From Auanema rhodensis (lineage: Eukaryota > Nematoda > Chromadorea > Rhabditida > Rhabditidae), in the NCBI GenBank assembly GCA_964057225.1, contig OZ059897.1, positions 12,214,001 through 12,278,000 of the forward strand: DNA of 64,000 nt, in the 5' to 3' direction. Shown piece after piece: positions 39,201 to 52,500 of this stretch. The notes below the pieces were generated by a model, which saw nothing but the letters and a program-made list of their open reading frames with translations, searched no databases and had not been told where the DNA came from. Both the position numbers and the translations under genes were made by a program. Within the stretch, counting starts at the first letter, position 1. Every line of letters begins with the position of its first letter.

Positions 39201-42200
39201 TTACATCTGGATGAATTTGGTCTAGTTTTTATTTTTCATAAACAACACTTTGACAAATCACGTTCAATGTCTTGTTTTTGTAAGCGAGAACAGCTATCAT
39301 TCTAGGGCTCTTGTATTTTAAAATCCATACTGTTTCAAATGGATATATATAGAATATGAATATACATATAATCTAAAAGATACATAATTCAACTTTTCTT
39401 TTCTTTTTTTTTTTCAAAAAATTGGTTAGTATACGATCAGTATCGTTGTTAAGTGAAAAACGAAAAATTCATTAATCTTTCTCGGTTTAGATTTTTAAAA
39501 AAATAAAAACAGAATGAAATAATACTATGACCTTTCAGTCAAAATCCAAAGTTATACAACTATTGTCTAGAGTATTCTCTAGCCTGTTACTAACAGTAGA
39601 CCGGAAATGAATCAGATTATTCCTTCCGATTAGGGAATCGTATGAAAAAATTGAATCACAACAAACAATACCGACCGGAAACGAAAAAAATACCAGAAGT
39701 GATGAGAGGAAAAATGGATAATTTGTCTAAGAAATAAGCAGTTTGATTAGAATGGTTCAAGATTCCGCTGACAAAAATTCATTTCGATGATCAGCAGGTT
39801 GCTGATCCGACGGAATTGTTTAACTTTCAGCTTACTTTTGAAAAAAATAAGAAGCTTTAACTCACATCGCTTTAGACACTATACTCCAGCCTCAGAAAAT
39901 TTATATTATATGAAGAGAAGAATGTTCAAAGGTTAACTCATCTTGAGAACTGGTAAAAATATGAGAAAATCATACTTATACCAGTACATTAGTTATTAGA
40001 ATATCATAAGTGTCAGTGATGGACATGGTAAAATACAATTTGAAGTGGTTACACACTACTGAATATGATGTTCGAAGTTGAAGAATTCAATAGCTATTAG
40101 TGAACATAAATATGAATTTGTCTCTTATTTTCGAATGGTAAAATTTACATTTAGTAAATACCTCATCATTAAAAAGCTGACAATATAAATAGATATATCT
40201 ATAAATAAATAAATATTTATATCTAAATATTATATGAAATATATCATTATCATATAACATATCAATTATCTATTGTTACTCAAGTAGTAAATATTAAAAG
40301 CCGCAAATAGAAGCATTAATCGCCTTTCTACCTTTATATATATCTATCTCTCCCTCTCTCTTTACTATATAAATGAGGGAAAATTTAAGATATGTTACCA
40401 TCTTTCTTATATAAAATATAAAATATATATATATATACTATTATCATATTATATAACTGGTGAATAGTATGAACTCAGTAAAGTGAATATTTTTCTATAA
40501 TATTATCAAATTTCAATTCTAAAAACGAAAAGAAAGGGGGATCTAAGGTTGAAAAACGACATAAGTAGTTAAAAGAATATAAAAATGAAAAAGACGAGTA
40601 AAATGTGAGAAAGAGAGATCGACAACTGCATATGTCTCCGACTATAGGTCATAAGAACTCGTTTTCATAGAGTAGCAGCACAGCACGAAAACAGGGCTGA
40701 GAAAACTTGGTTGATTGAGCAATCTAATGGATGACGACAGGAAATAGAATCATTTAAAAATTATTGAACTAGATCAGATTTTTATGGAGAATCGAAACAT
40801 CAAAAAACATCACTTTTTGATTACATTTTGTTGTTCAAAATGATATCATATAACTATATATTGATTCTCATGCTGTTTAATTAGAGACGTATCTATACAT
40901 ATAATTATTCAAATGGTCAACTACTAAAACAAAAAAAAACAAAGATAATGACGTTGTCGCCTCGTTTCACAACATGTTATGGGAGAAAGTAGGATTATAC
41001 TATATACCACCATGCTTGATTTTTTTTTTAAACTTCAGCTGAAGAGGATGAGTTGTGATGTGAATGGCAACCTGTCTGTCACTTATCTTCTTTCCTTACT
41101 TCCGGTCAAAATTCTTTGCAAACTGCCGCTATTTCATTCAAATACTTCCGGCGACATATGGCCCCAACAGGGTCAGCTGGGCCTGGCAATAGGGAAGAGA
41201 AAGAAAGAGATAAAGAAAGAGAAAGAGGTGGATGAGGCTTGTATGAAAAATGAGCAGGTAGATATAGCTTAGTCGAATTACTGAATGAAACAATGAGTGT
41301 AGATGGCTGAATGCTTTTTTCAGTAAAGTAAAGATGGTATTCACATCATTGCAATAATATAATTATCTACTCTGGTTCATGTGATATTCAAAGTGCAAAA
41401 TTAAAATATTTAGAATGAATAGGATGAAACAAAATAAAATTCAGCGAGGACGTAAGAAAATCAAGTTCATACGACGTAATGATAATAATGGTCCTCATGG
41501 GCAAAGAATAGAAAAATCAAAATGTTTGATAATACATTTGATGTAAATACTATATACATGTATATAGTTCAGTATATCTAGTATATACATCTGATAGCAA
41601 TTTCAGAAATAAAAAAAATAAAAAATAGAATTTTGAAAAGGTGAAGGTGAAGGTGAAAACGAGAAGTTTTGGTGAAATAACAGAAAAATGTTGTGAAAGT
41701 GAGGAAGAACGCCGGAAGAAGGCGGAGACAATCTAGTTGAAGAACAACTACTTGCCTCAGCAGAGAAGAAGATGAGAAGAAATATTTCAAGCTTAAAACT
41801 AGCAGCAGAATATCACTTAGCAATGCATTAAAGCGAAAAGATATTATCAATGAAATTTTAGCTACAATTCTCATTAGAATATTCATGATTATCAGTCAAA
41901 TGATTATTAAATAAATAACATTGAAGTTATAAAAACTAACCTGTACTTATCACGTCTGAATATGGTGTGTCTGTATAAAGATTCGGCGCTGTGTATAGGC
42001 GTAATTTGAATTTGTATGATGTGCCAGACTTTAATGGTCCGTTACATACGGTATCATCAGGTAAATCTTCACAGGCGGAATCAACGCCCACAGCCTAAAG
42101 AGCAATAGAAATGTTTTTATGCGAAACATTGAGAAGTGTAGAATCAGTACCTCAGATAATGGCCTACTGCCTGGAACATTACCACGATTAGTATTCGGAA

Positions 42201-45200
42201 TGTCTGTTATTGATGCGACATAGCCTGGCCAGATGTCAAATCGTTGAACTTGTAGCCAAGTCTGAAAGAGGAAGAACTGTTCAATCTGAGCACTACTTTT
42301 GAAAATTTAAGAAAAATAGTTAGACAATAAAAAAATATGCTTTTGAATAGCATTGCAGAATATACAAATATTCGTACTATGGGATTAAAGTATTTCCATG
42401 TATGAGGAACTAATTCAAAAATAATATTTTGTTAAAATTAAGATAAATAATAATAAATAACATTACTATATGTTATATATCTACATATATTATTAAATAT
42501 TATAATCATTTCTGCATACTATCATTGAATATTCTCGGAACCTGATTACTGTACACTCTTTAAATTTATGAAATAGTAGTTGCGTGATCGGTCATGAACT
42601 TGAACATTATTGTAAAGAATAATAAAGAATCATACAGTTATGATAAGAGAATATTTTGATATTTCTGTTGTTTTAGATTCCTTATTTGAGAAAAAAAACA
42701 AAACAAAAAATTAAAAATTAAAAACTTACATATGTCTCATTTTCTTCTTTCATTATTGTGTCAGTAACTCGTCCATCTTCTGTCACTTCACTTACGATCA
42801 AATCACTTCTGCAAAAATCAAAGCTCATATTTTTTTCAAAATTTTTAATATCAATTGTCAAAATAAACTTTTTTTTTACATTAAAAATCGCTACATTTTC
42901 TTCCTATAAAGTGCATTCTTTGTTTCAAAATAAAACTGTCAAGCAATAACTTTAGTTGATATTTGAAACGAATGGTTAGCATATTGAGCAACAAAATATG
43001 AATAACTAACCGATATTGTCAATATTTTATTTCATATTTCAAGAAAAAAAAAAGAATTACCTGATGATACGTCCGTGTTTCCCATCAAAAATATTTGAAT
43101 TATATTTAATAGACAGTGCATGTGAACCGATTGATTCAGCGACAACTGATGGGCCAATACTTGGTTTTGGAGGAGCTAAGAAATATTCAATATTATATTA
43201 TTTTATATTTCATAAAATTAACCTAATATAGGCATTTTCAATGTGATTGATCCTGTTGCTGGCTCATCTCCAGCTCCAGCTTCTGTGGCAGCACGAACAG
43301 AGAAATTGTACCTACAACGATTTCAATAAATGTTATCTAATTTAAATTTTGAAGAAATTAATAATATTTTCTAAAACATACCGTTCTCCACCTTTCAAAC
43401 CATCAACAATTGTTTCAATGTGATGATCTGTACGATCTGAACTTAATCCTATAGTAACAGACCATTTCTTTTCCGAAGATTGCTAAAACAATTGAATATA
43501 CATATAAGTTAAACATAAAATAAACATACTAAAGGAACAATTTCAGCAATATAATGTGTAAGAATTCCATTGGGTAATGCAGGAGGTAACCACGACAGTT
43601 GAATAGAATATGGGTTCAAAGCACGCCCTGTAAAGATTAAAAATTACAGCTTGAATAACAAGATATCACAAACCTGCTAGCGATTGCACTGGTCCAGGCT
43701 TGTCAGGTCTAGTTGAAAACATAATATGCCTCATGCTCCGGGTACCAACAGAACATTCATCTGTCTTTGATATTTCGCCACATATAATTTGATTATTGAT
43801 TGTATATTTGTGGAATGGACGTAGCCCATTTAGTTCAATGGCAGGTAATGTTGATTGAATTGGAATACGTTTTTCAAATACAACTTGAGAAAACATATCA
43901 TAAACAACAATAATCAATTGACAATCTGGGTTGATTTCAGCCTGAAGCAATGCTTATTATTAGTATTAATTGGATTTTAATGTACTTCAGTTGCTAAGGT
44001 CAAGTTCAAAACGGCGGATGTTCGTGTAACATCATGAAGTGAAGCGTTCACAGCTGGTGAGCTTATGCGCATAGTTTCATTATATCTAGATTCAGAAACT
44101 ATTCCTGATTTTGTTACAGTATACATTTGTAGCTGAAATAATAATATATAATATTATAAAATAATATTTAAATAAAGTACCTGATAACATGAACCTTTAG
44201 TTAAATTTGCGATATTGATTACACTTGGTTTAAGAGGTGTTGTTTCATATAACTTATTGCGTTCCTTAGAAGTTGCACTTGTTCGAATAGGTGTCATACG
44301 AATTTGAAGTCCAGAATCATGTCCGACAACCTGAAATAATAATAATATTATTAAGATTCGTAATTTATTTTATTTTATTGAGCTATATAAACATATTTGA
44401 TGATCAAAAATTACTAACTTTTCCCCAAATATCTCTTAATCTGGTCATGAATACATCACTTTGTGGCCAAGACATTTCAAGACCATTGTCGGATTCCTGA
44501 AAGATGGAGGTAAAAATTTTAAAAAATTCGATTGTACCTGTATACTTATACCAAAACCTTTGAGATCAAAAGCTGGTGTCAAAACTATACTTCTGTGGAG
44601 CTTATTACTTGTTACTCCTAAGGATGATGTTGCTAAGGAGAACTCATATCGCTGTCCAGGTGATAGAAGTAGAAACAGTAAACAGCTGAAATGAATTATT
44701 TAGCAATTGAAAAACTATTTCAAAACGTACAAAGATCTATTGTGTTTTTCTTCGACTTCTGATTCAACTTCAAGTCTGTCTAAGGTTTCACTGGTAGCAG
44801 TTACATGGCATTTCTCATAACGAGAGTCAGATGGAAGTTCGGCAGTCAAACGATAACGTCCTTTAGTAATATCTGGTCGACACTAAAATTATAAAAATTG
44901 TAAAGATTTAAATGTAATATCATATATGATAACCTTGAATTCTACAGGAGATAATGGCCGTAGAATATGCTCAATCACGGTTTCCTCAGCATTCATGAGA
45001 GTTTTCCTTGGCCTTACAGAGAACAGATATTTTGTTCCAGGAATTATACCTTGACAGATTGTAGCAAAATTAGTTGGAGCAGGAACTTGAATCTAAACAT
45101 ATTAATCAATATATAAATATATATTTATATTAAAATATATACCGTAACAGTAGAATTTTCTGTTGCTGTTCGGGAATATTGTACTAAGTATGAATCTACG

Positions 45201-47313
45201 CCTCCTTCTCCCGGTAGCCATGTTAAATCAACACAAGTACCATTTTCTTTGATTTTTAAGTTTGAAACAGCAGAAGGTCCTATATTTATTAATAAAACAA
45301 AGCATTAGAAACAAATTACTGTTAAGACTTACGAGTTGTTAATGTGGCACTCCATGGTTGACTTTTAATACCATCTTTAACGGCTGTCATTTTAACAGCA
45401 TAATCACGCCCAGGACTCAAATTACCTAAACAATTAGAAAATGAACTAACTCCAAAATGAAATTTTATAATATACCAAGATAAACTTCCAATTGTTTTTG
45501 TTCTGGAATATCTAAAACATCAAGTAGAGGATATTTCTTTTCTGGATCTACTTGGCGATATTCAATGAAAAATGAATCCTTTAAATATCAATTATTAATT
45601 ATAAAATAATGAAATTTCTAAAATACTTGTAAAGATCGAATATCCTTATCGGTAAGAAGAGTAATATTATTTTTTCCGGCTGAAACTCCATCTGTTGGGA
45701 AATCGGGAGCTTTCGGTGATGTAACAACATGCTCTTCTTTGATAAGTTCTTGTAGACCATCTTTGACTCCGAAAATTGATATACTGAAAGAACATATTAC
45801 AATAATATTTCTTTAAATAACATTTATTTTACCTATATTTATGGCCAGGGTGTAAATTTTGTATAACAATGTCATTACTATTTGAGCTACTTGATGATAT
45901 TGTTCGATTTTCATCCTTAATATTATCTTCACTGTAAAAAGAAATATATTTGAAAATAGTAATATATAATAATTTCTTACATATCTAACGTAATATCAGC
46001 TAATTTAATTATAAATGATGAATATAATGGATGCTGTAATGGTATTGTAACATGCAATTGTGTTGAAGGTTTTAAGCTATCCGGAGTAATGACATACAAT
46101 GTCTATAAATATATTTCATTAAGTATTTGAAAAAAAAATACAAGGAAGCATAAGTGATATCGACCGATTCATATGCAAAAATAACGGAAAATAGCAGTTC
46201 ATTAGCATAACTTGAAATGGCTTTACTTGAAATAGTATTGCACAAAATATCTTTAAGATATGCTAATCGATAACAAAATTTTAATTTATATATTATTAAT
46301 ATTATATATTTCAATATTATAATTAATAATTAATAAGTATTATAACTATAAAGTCTACACTATATTGCAACTAAATACTAAAATAATGAAGAAAAGAATT
46401 TTTGTATTTATGAGCAATAAGATCATAATACACAAAATAAACAAACTATACTTCATAGAATCATCTACATAACATTCTATGTTTACTAATATGATAGAAT
46501 CTCATGATAAATATCTAGACTTACATTTAATGTACTGCTACCCGTGTGACCTGTTAGTGAATCTGAAAAATATTCAAATTATACATTGATTTAGGTAATA
46601 ATTCTTCAATTTTTCTCGATCAAGGTAAAACCATTGACTATATTGAGCTTATTAATTGTAATTTCCGTATTTTCATTGTATTTGTTATCGTTTTTTTCGA
46701 ATAAGGCGCTAACAACATTATTTTAAAACAGGAAATTTAAGACAATTTTCGGTAGAACATTTGTTTGTTTTCTTAAGAGGATTGACTCTTCCAACAATCA
46801 TTATCCTTTCAAAGAGAAGCTTCAGCATCGCTTCGAAATAGAAAAAAACCAACAAAAAGTGAAAAAATAGGTCTAAGATCATGTATATATCATTACGCAA
46901 ATCATAAAACTAAACAAAAGCTTTCTATGCTGGTTAACACTACGTTCTTTTCATGTAATCCTGTACAGCTTGAGGTAAGAAGTGAGAATAGCCAAATATT
47001 CACTAACGTTTGTGAATGAGATGAAAACTACGTTTAAACCAATAAAACAATTCCATATTGAAAAAAAAAGCCGAAATGAAGATTTTCCGTATTTCTTTTC
47101 AAATAGCTGACAATAAAATAAGCTTCGATGTAACATTATATTTTCCGATATGCGGAGGAAGAACCTATTGGTAGGCAACAATTAGGGACAAAACGATAAA
47201 TTCATACATATTTACTACGTTTTTAGAATTAAAAAGAAGAATAATTTACCTGCTGTTAAGACGGGCTTCCAACTATCCAAAAGGAAAAAAACGAATAAAA
47301 TCCTTGTTATCAT
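24681..47313 (-). CDS. dep-1: R3-type receptor protein tyrosine phosphatase, 33 exons
   Basis: Single-pass receptor that removes phosphate from tyrosines. The nearest family is R3 (DEP-1, PTP10D, PTPRB), and the C. elegans member DEP-1 opposes EGFR signalling (family knowledge). I read 33 in-phase exons from ATG 47313 to TAA 24681, giving 1374 aa. There is a signal peptide ([12 protein letters not shown], 1-22) and about seven fibronectin III-like repeats with LxPGxxY motifs. A membrane-proximal segment follows ([16 protein letters not shown]), then one TM helix (about 898-920) and a Ser-rich juxtamembrane region. The single PTP domain (about 1085-1350) has [32 protein letters not shown], the P-loop [12 protein letters not shown] (catalytic Cys about 1281) and Q-loop MVQNEQQQYIF. 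All catalytic residues are present, so it should be active. The tail carries an NPAF motif. The symbol is by family resemblance only; orthology is not proven. Confidence 0.95.
27305..27335 (+). other. 31-base hairpin near the 3' end of the large phosphatase intron
   Basis: Two 14-base arms (27305-27318 and 27322-27335) flank the 3-base loop CCT. Thirteen of 14 positions pair on the plus strand if three G-U pairs are allowed. The outer CTCCC/GGGAG and inner ACATG/CATGT are Watson-Crick. The minus-strand copy pairs less well, so any RNA role would be antisense to the phosphatase. Function unknown. Confidence 0.4.
32521..32556. repeat. GGA-rich purine tract in phosphatase intron
   Basis: GAGGAGGTGGAGG-type units with a GGGGG run; G-rich on plus, weakly compatible with quadruplex or triplex structure. 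Confidence 0.8.
33083..33097. other. CCGGAA inverted pair
   Basis: CCGGAA-CTT-TTCCGG is a perfect 6-bp inverted repeat with a 3-base spacer. CCGGAA is the core of ETS-factor sites, so a paired binding site is one reading; a chance hairpin is the other. Confidence 0.3.
34224..34243. other. Perfect 8-bp stem-loop in phosphatase intron
   Basis: ATACGAGT-AGAA-ACTCGTAT forms a perfect 8-bp stem with a 4-base loop in the 8.9-kb intron. A few such stems are expected by chance in 64 kb. Confidence 0.35.
34494..34541. repeat. 48-base perfect palindrome built on (AT)17
   Basis: A 34-base AT run (34501-34534) is flanked by AAATTGC on the left and GCAATTT on the right, making one uninterrupted palindrome. 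The arms are not part of the repeat unit, so the symmetry is more than a property of (AT)n. It could extrude a cruciform. Confidence 0.9.
35624..35647. repeat. (TA)n microsatellite
   Basis: Pure TA run in the 8.9-kb phosphatase intron, close to the TM exon. Another lies at 36183-36209 on the other side of that exon. Confidence 0.9.
36103..41940 (-). other. 5.8-kb phosphatase intron between ectodomain and TM exon
   Basis: It begins at donor GTTAG after the last ectodomain exon (41941-42094) and ends at TTTCAG before the TM exon. It contains TA and ATCT repeats near 36.2, 37.3, 38.2 and 40.2-40.4 kb, a perfect 8-bp hairpin at 39789-39807, and a CCGGAA-bearing 14-mer at 39593-39606 that is repeated inverted at 317-330. 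No coding exon or RNA gene is recognisable. Confidence 0.75.
39789..39807. other. Perfect 8-bp stem-loop in phosphatase intron
   Basis: GATCAGCA-GGT-TGCTGATC, a tight hairpin with a 3-base loop in the 5.8-kb intron. No known family. Confidence 0.35.
46103..47249 (-). other. Two longer introns around a tiny phosphatase exon
   Basis: Introns of 422 bases (46103-46524) and 687 bases (46563-47249) flank a 38-base exon (46525-46562) that encodes Ser/Thr/Gly-rich residues just after the signal peptide. The exon is supported by phase (64+38 bases make 34 whole codons) and by GT/AG borders. Its lack of domain content makes it the least certain exon of the model. Confidence 0.55.
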
Positions 47314-48137
47314 CTGTTCATATTTTGGAAAAAACCGACAGTAAATAATAGAAATATAGTTATTTAAAAATAAACAGAATATAAATATAGCAATATATGA
47401 ATAAGGTGCGATTTAGAATTGCTCTTAGATTTATCTGAAAATGATAAAAATTAAAAAATGATCTAATATAAGTAGAAGATATAAAATAAAGACATTTAGT
47501 ATTTATGAGAAAATAACAACAAAAAACAATACATTAAAGCAATTTAGAATAGTTGTTTTCATTTGCAGTAATAGAGAAATTAAAGCGAGGAAAGTTAAAG
47601 GAAAACTGATCAAAGTGGTTTGAAAAAAAGAACAATGTCAAGTTGACAAACGAACGAAAGCTCTTTCGTTGATAGTTTGAATTGCTTGTAATTGAAGTTC
47701 GAATGGTGACAAAATAGAGGATAATAAGAAGAGAAGTGTCAGAAAAACACAGGGTAATAAACTATAAAATTACCTTTATAAACAAATTAAGATAATTGTT
47801 GCTTGGATAAGAAAATCACCATATGTTAGAGATATGGTAACAAATTTGGCCTTTGGATTGAGTGAAAAAACTTATAGAGAGATGTTAGATAATCAGATAG
47901 GACAAGCTTGTGAAGGGTCAATGGGGAAAAGTAAGATGATTTCTCTCAAGCACGAACAGCCAAAGAACTTTAGGGGAGGCTGGTCTTTTCCTCTTTTTCT
48001 CTCTCTGTACTTTCCTTAATATTTCGTCGTCCCATATCTAAGTTCTCGAAGTCACATTTGTCCATCTATGGTCGTGTGGTGACTGAGTAAACACAGGCAT
48101 CACCGTGTGAAGAACTGACCAACGGAGTATGCAGTTC

Positions 48138-48169
48138 CACCGGAACGGAACTCATCGCGCCGTCCGGTG
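48138..48169. other. GC-rich stem-loop about 0.8 kb upstream of the phosphatase start
   Basis: CACCGGAACGG (48138-48148) pairs with CCGTCCGGTG (48160-48169) over 10 bp with one bulged A and an 11-base loop. The surrounding 48050-48180 is richer in G+C than neighbouring DNA. It may mark a promoter or a structured transcript; unproven. Confidence 0.4.
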
Positions 48170-50502
48170 TTAAATATGAGGTTAAGGTCAAAACTGTTCA
48201 AAAACCCTTCAAATTAGTTAAATTAACACAAATGTACGTATAGAATTAAGAAGTTGAGTACTAAAATCAAAATAAATACAAATTTCAGGATAGGATGGCA
48301 GTAATACAGCGCAAAATTTCATCTATTTGGAAAAAAGCTTTTCGATGTGATTTCGAGAAAAAAGTTGCCCGAATGAGTTCTAAATGACCTAAAAAATGGT
48401 GTTGGAAAGCACATTAAGCTCTGACGATGTGAGAATTTGGGGGTCATGGAGGATATTCAGATAAACTAGAAATTCCCAATAGGGTTCCATATAGAAGTGA
48501 AAGAGTTACAGACGATGCATGAATCATGAAAAATGATGAAGGATACATCATTTGAAGATCTTCTGGGGTGGTCAAGAATCGACATAACCAAATTGGTAAG
48601 CTACATCTCAAACAAGAAGAAAAAACGAAAAGGAAATAAATTGAAAAAAAGCAGTGAAGCAGAATAAGACAATATACAATTTTAAATGAAAAAAAAATCG
48701 TGAATACGAGGATATGAATCATGATTTAGGCGTTAGATGAGAACATAAGCGATATTGAAGTCGTTAAGACATGTTAGATATGACTTCTGAAGACATTAAA
48801 ACCAAATGAAATAGAAGATAATTACAATAATGAATGTTAGATAGATATATTTTCATTTATAAAGAGATAATATATTCAAAAAAATAATGAGAATATGATA
48901 ATAGAAATGCCTTCAAAGAATGAATGAATAAAATTTTATCCAACTAGATGCATTTAAGGACATCCTGGCAGAAGTGTTAGCTGCTAAAATCGGACGATGG
49001 TGTTTGTCCTCACATCAGCTGGACATTGACCAACATAGATTCATTCAAATTCTGATAACAATCTATTTTTCCAAAAAGAGGTAATGAGAAATTCAATCGA
49101 TAACATCAATGAATACAACACAATGTGTCAGATAAAAGTTGTCGGTTAAGGCTTTTTATAAAGGTATGAGTTGTTGGCTATCTGATGATCATCAGGAAGG
49201 CGAATAACGTGAAATGAGGCGTGAAGAGATGGGTAAAAGGCAATATAAATAATATAAAATATTATATATTTATAGAAAAATAATAAAAAAATATAATAGA
49301 TAATAGTAGTTAAGAGATATAAAATAATATTAGACACAAACAATAAGTAAGAAAATGCGCAGACACTGTTTGAGTATTGATCAAAAAAATCTCAAAGAAA
49401 TTACAAAAGAACGAGAACTCTCAATCAATATAAACTTACTATCAAAGTTTCAAGATTAAACTAATAGAAGAAAATTAAAAAAATATATTTCAAGTTTCGA
49501 ATGATGGACAGTATAGAAGAACTACATATCAATTTGTATCGAACTTTTGCAGGTTTAATAAAAGAAAAAGAAGAAGAAGTAACCGAAAGAAATGATGAAA
49601 AGGGTAGCAAAATATGAAAAAAAGTGGATCGTCATATTCAGGAAATATATAAAAAGGAAAGAGAATGAAGGAATATCAGAGTGATAACTGGAATATTTTC
49701 TATGAATCATCAGAATAGATTGCAAGAAAAGCTTTTCTATTCCAGTATCTAAAATCTGGTATATATTACAAACATGTTATATCAAAAAAATATATAATAC
49801 ATGAAACAAATTTTATGAGTACAAGAAAAATAATAAAGCAATGCTAAGCTGCAATGATAAAGCTATATGATTACAAGAAAAAACATGAGGAGGTGAGATG
49901 TGACCTTGGTAGAGCACCTACTTGAGTAAAAGTTTACTATTCCGGGCAAACCAGCTGTTTTGGTCAAGGGTTATTGGTTGTCCAAATAGAGATTTTAGCT
50001 AATGGCATAAGTATATAAGAAATGGAAGAACACAAAAGTTGTTTTAACAATCTTTTCTCTCATCCCTACTCTCTTTCTCCTGCTCCTCCCCCGTCCCACT
50101 CTTTGCTTCTCAATTACAAAAATTGTTTTCAAATTAATTATAATCTGTATTCAAGAAAACAGCACCCAAAACACAGAACAAATTTGTTAATAAAAGTTTA
50201 CTAAAAGAATGATGAAATTGACTTATGTGTATGTATGTATATAGAAGATTTTAACATCTGACATGTTATTTGATTATAAAATATATTATTTGGATGTTAA
50301 TTGATCATCAAACAAGGTAAGAAAAATATTGAAAATTAAAGAATAAATACTATTATAAATGTAAAATATAATAATAAAAGGAAAAAGAGAATAGTAAATG
50401 AATGAATAAAACTAAAAGTTATAATTATTATATTATATTATTCACAAGCCACTTGAGTAAGCATTTAAAAAGCGTAGATTCTGTTTTCTAGTAAACTATG
50501 CA

Positions 50503-50545
50503 GGATCCGGAAAACGGTCCGATCCGCAAGGTTAAAATGCGGATC
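50503..50545. other. Two tandem GC-rich stem-loops
   Basis: GGATCCG/CGGTCC (50503-50520, one bulge, 5-base loop) is immediately followed by GATCCGCA/TGCGGATC (50521-50545, perfect 8 bp, 9-base loop). The two share the GATCCG word. They lie in very AT-rich DNA with no gene. Confidence 0.45.
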
Positions 50546-52500
50546 TGATATTTTATATAATAAAGATTTCAAAAATAATATATATTTTTTTAAAAAAAGA
50601 ATAAACATATAATTTATATAGCATATATATATATATATATATATAGAATAAGTATAATCATACAAAAAATAAAGAAAAAAAGGTAAAAATATGGCAAAAA
50701 AGGAACTATGAATATGTATTGTTTATATGATCTTTAGACCAATTACAATAAACAACAACATCAACAACAACAACAGAAGAAAAAACTAGATAATCTAAAA
50801 GACTTTTATTAGTTTTAATTGAAATAAAATCAAAAGAAAATTAGAAAAACTACTTGGTTTTTATAAATATATAAGTCTTCTTTTTTCTAATAGACAATGT
50901 ACAGATGAAGATAAGAAAATGAAAAATGTGAGATCGAAATTGAGACTGACAGCTAAATCAAGGCCTAGTCCGAAAGCGAATCAAAGAAAACGTAAGAGTC
51001 TCTTTTCTATCTTTCATTTATGGAAATAGGCCGATGACAGGCGCAAAAACGCTGATTAGTCTGTCGAGAAGTGTTGATGGCTGGCAAGACATACAACGAG
51101 AATGAAATGAAGATGTTGAAAAGTTTCAAGTTTTGTTAAGAGTTCAAATTAGAAAAGAGAAAGGCAAGTAGTATCATATGAAATATTCAATCTGTGATCA
51201 GCAAAATATGAAAAACAAAATCTTAATAATGATTTTACGCAAATTGCGTCATATACATATTAGTACGGTGAATAAAGCAATAGGAATTATATAACAGTTA
51301 TTGTTAAACATTTACAACAAAAAGATGTCTAAGAAATATATTATAGGATCAGCGAAAAATAGCACATATAGCAAAAAGTTGGAGGACTAGAAGAAATTGG
51401 GAAAGCCATGTCCGAGTCCGGCAAACATGATGATTTGCTCAAAGGTTCATAGCGAACTGGTTTAGTATAAGAGACCTTTCTTTGATTAAGAATATGAAAG
51501 GAAGAGAGGTGCAAAACTTTCAATGAAAAATTCCCTCAAGAGAAAAACATAAAAGGAATTGAAATGATTGAGCAATTCATGATACCAAGAAGCAAAAAAA
51601 CAACATTCTCAAACTTTGCATGCGAAGTAATTTGAGAAATTTAGAAAAATAAAAAAAAAACAGAAAACAAGAGGTTACAGATTCAAAGAAAACAAAAAAT
51701 CCTATTGCCGTCAGATGGGCTAAAGTCATTCATCCATATGTGGAACGAAGATGAAGACAGCTACGACCAGTAGCACGATTCACGGAATGGACAACGTGCG
51801 TGGTCGTTACAACAAACGAAGAGGTAAGTTGATGGGAAATTAGAAGAACTGACTCTTTCGCTTTTTCTTTTCTTCTCTCTTATTCATTAGATTCTTCTCT
51901 GTCTACCTCTCTCTTCCATTTGAAAGAGAAAAACTAGAGGGATGAAAAATGAGATTCAAGTGGATGACTGAAACAGTCAATTCAAGTGTCCTTTTTTGGC
52001 AAATGAACCTGTAGGCGGCTAGTATGAATTATCCAGTGCTTAGCATTATTATACGTTATATGGACATATGATGTAGAATGAAGTAGCGAAAATAATAATT
52101 AAGCATCTGAATATAGTAGCCAATCGTAGTAAAGAGTATTAGCAATATAGAAATAATCAGGAAACAGTGAAGATTACAAATATAAAGAGTGAATAACTAT
52201 ATATATATAGTAAAAGATAGAGAGGTAGAGAGAGCATAAGTGACCGGTGTCGTTTTCATGTTGCCAGTCGTGTTCGAATCTATGAAATTCTCTTGAAAAA
52301 ATATACATGTTGTCTTTGTCTCTTTTGTATTTATCTCTCTAAAATCTCTTCAATCTTTTTTACCTTTACTATTGTGTCTACTTCTCTAATTCTACATCTC
52401 AATAGAGGTACTGACCATATATGATCATAGCACTCTGTAATTGCTTCTCTTTTTCTCTAATACTCTCTTTTTTATCCATTCCCTTACAATTGCCCTATAC

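Noticed and set aside
33083-39807. Individual 6-8 bp hairpins as evidence of a hairpin-based system
   Set aside because: By rough expectation several perfect 8-bp stems with short loops should occur by chance in 64 kb, so I list them singly with low confidence and do not claim a system.
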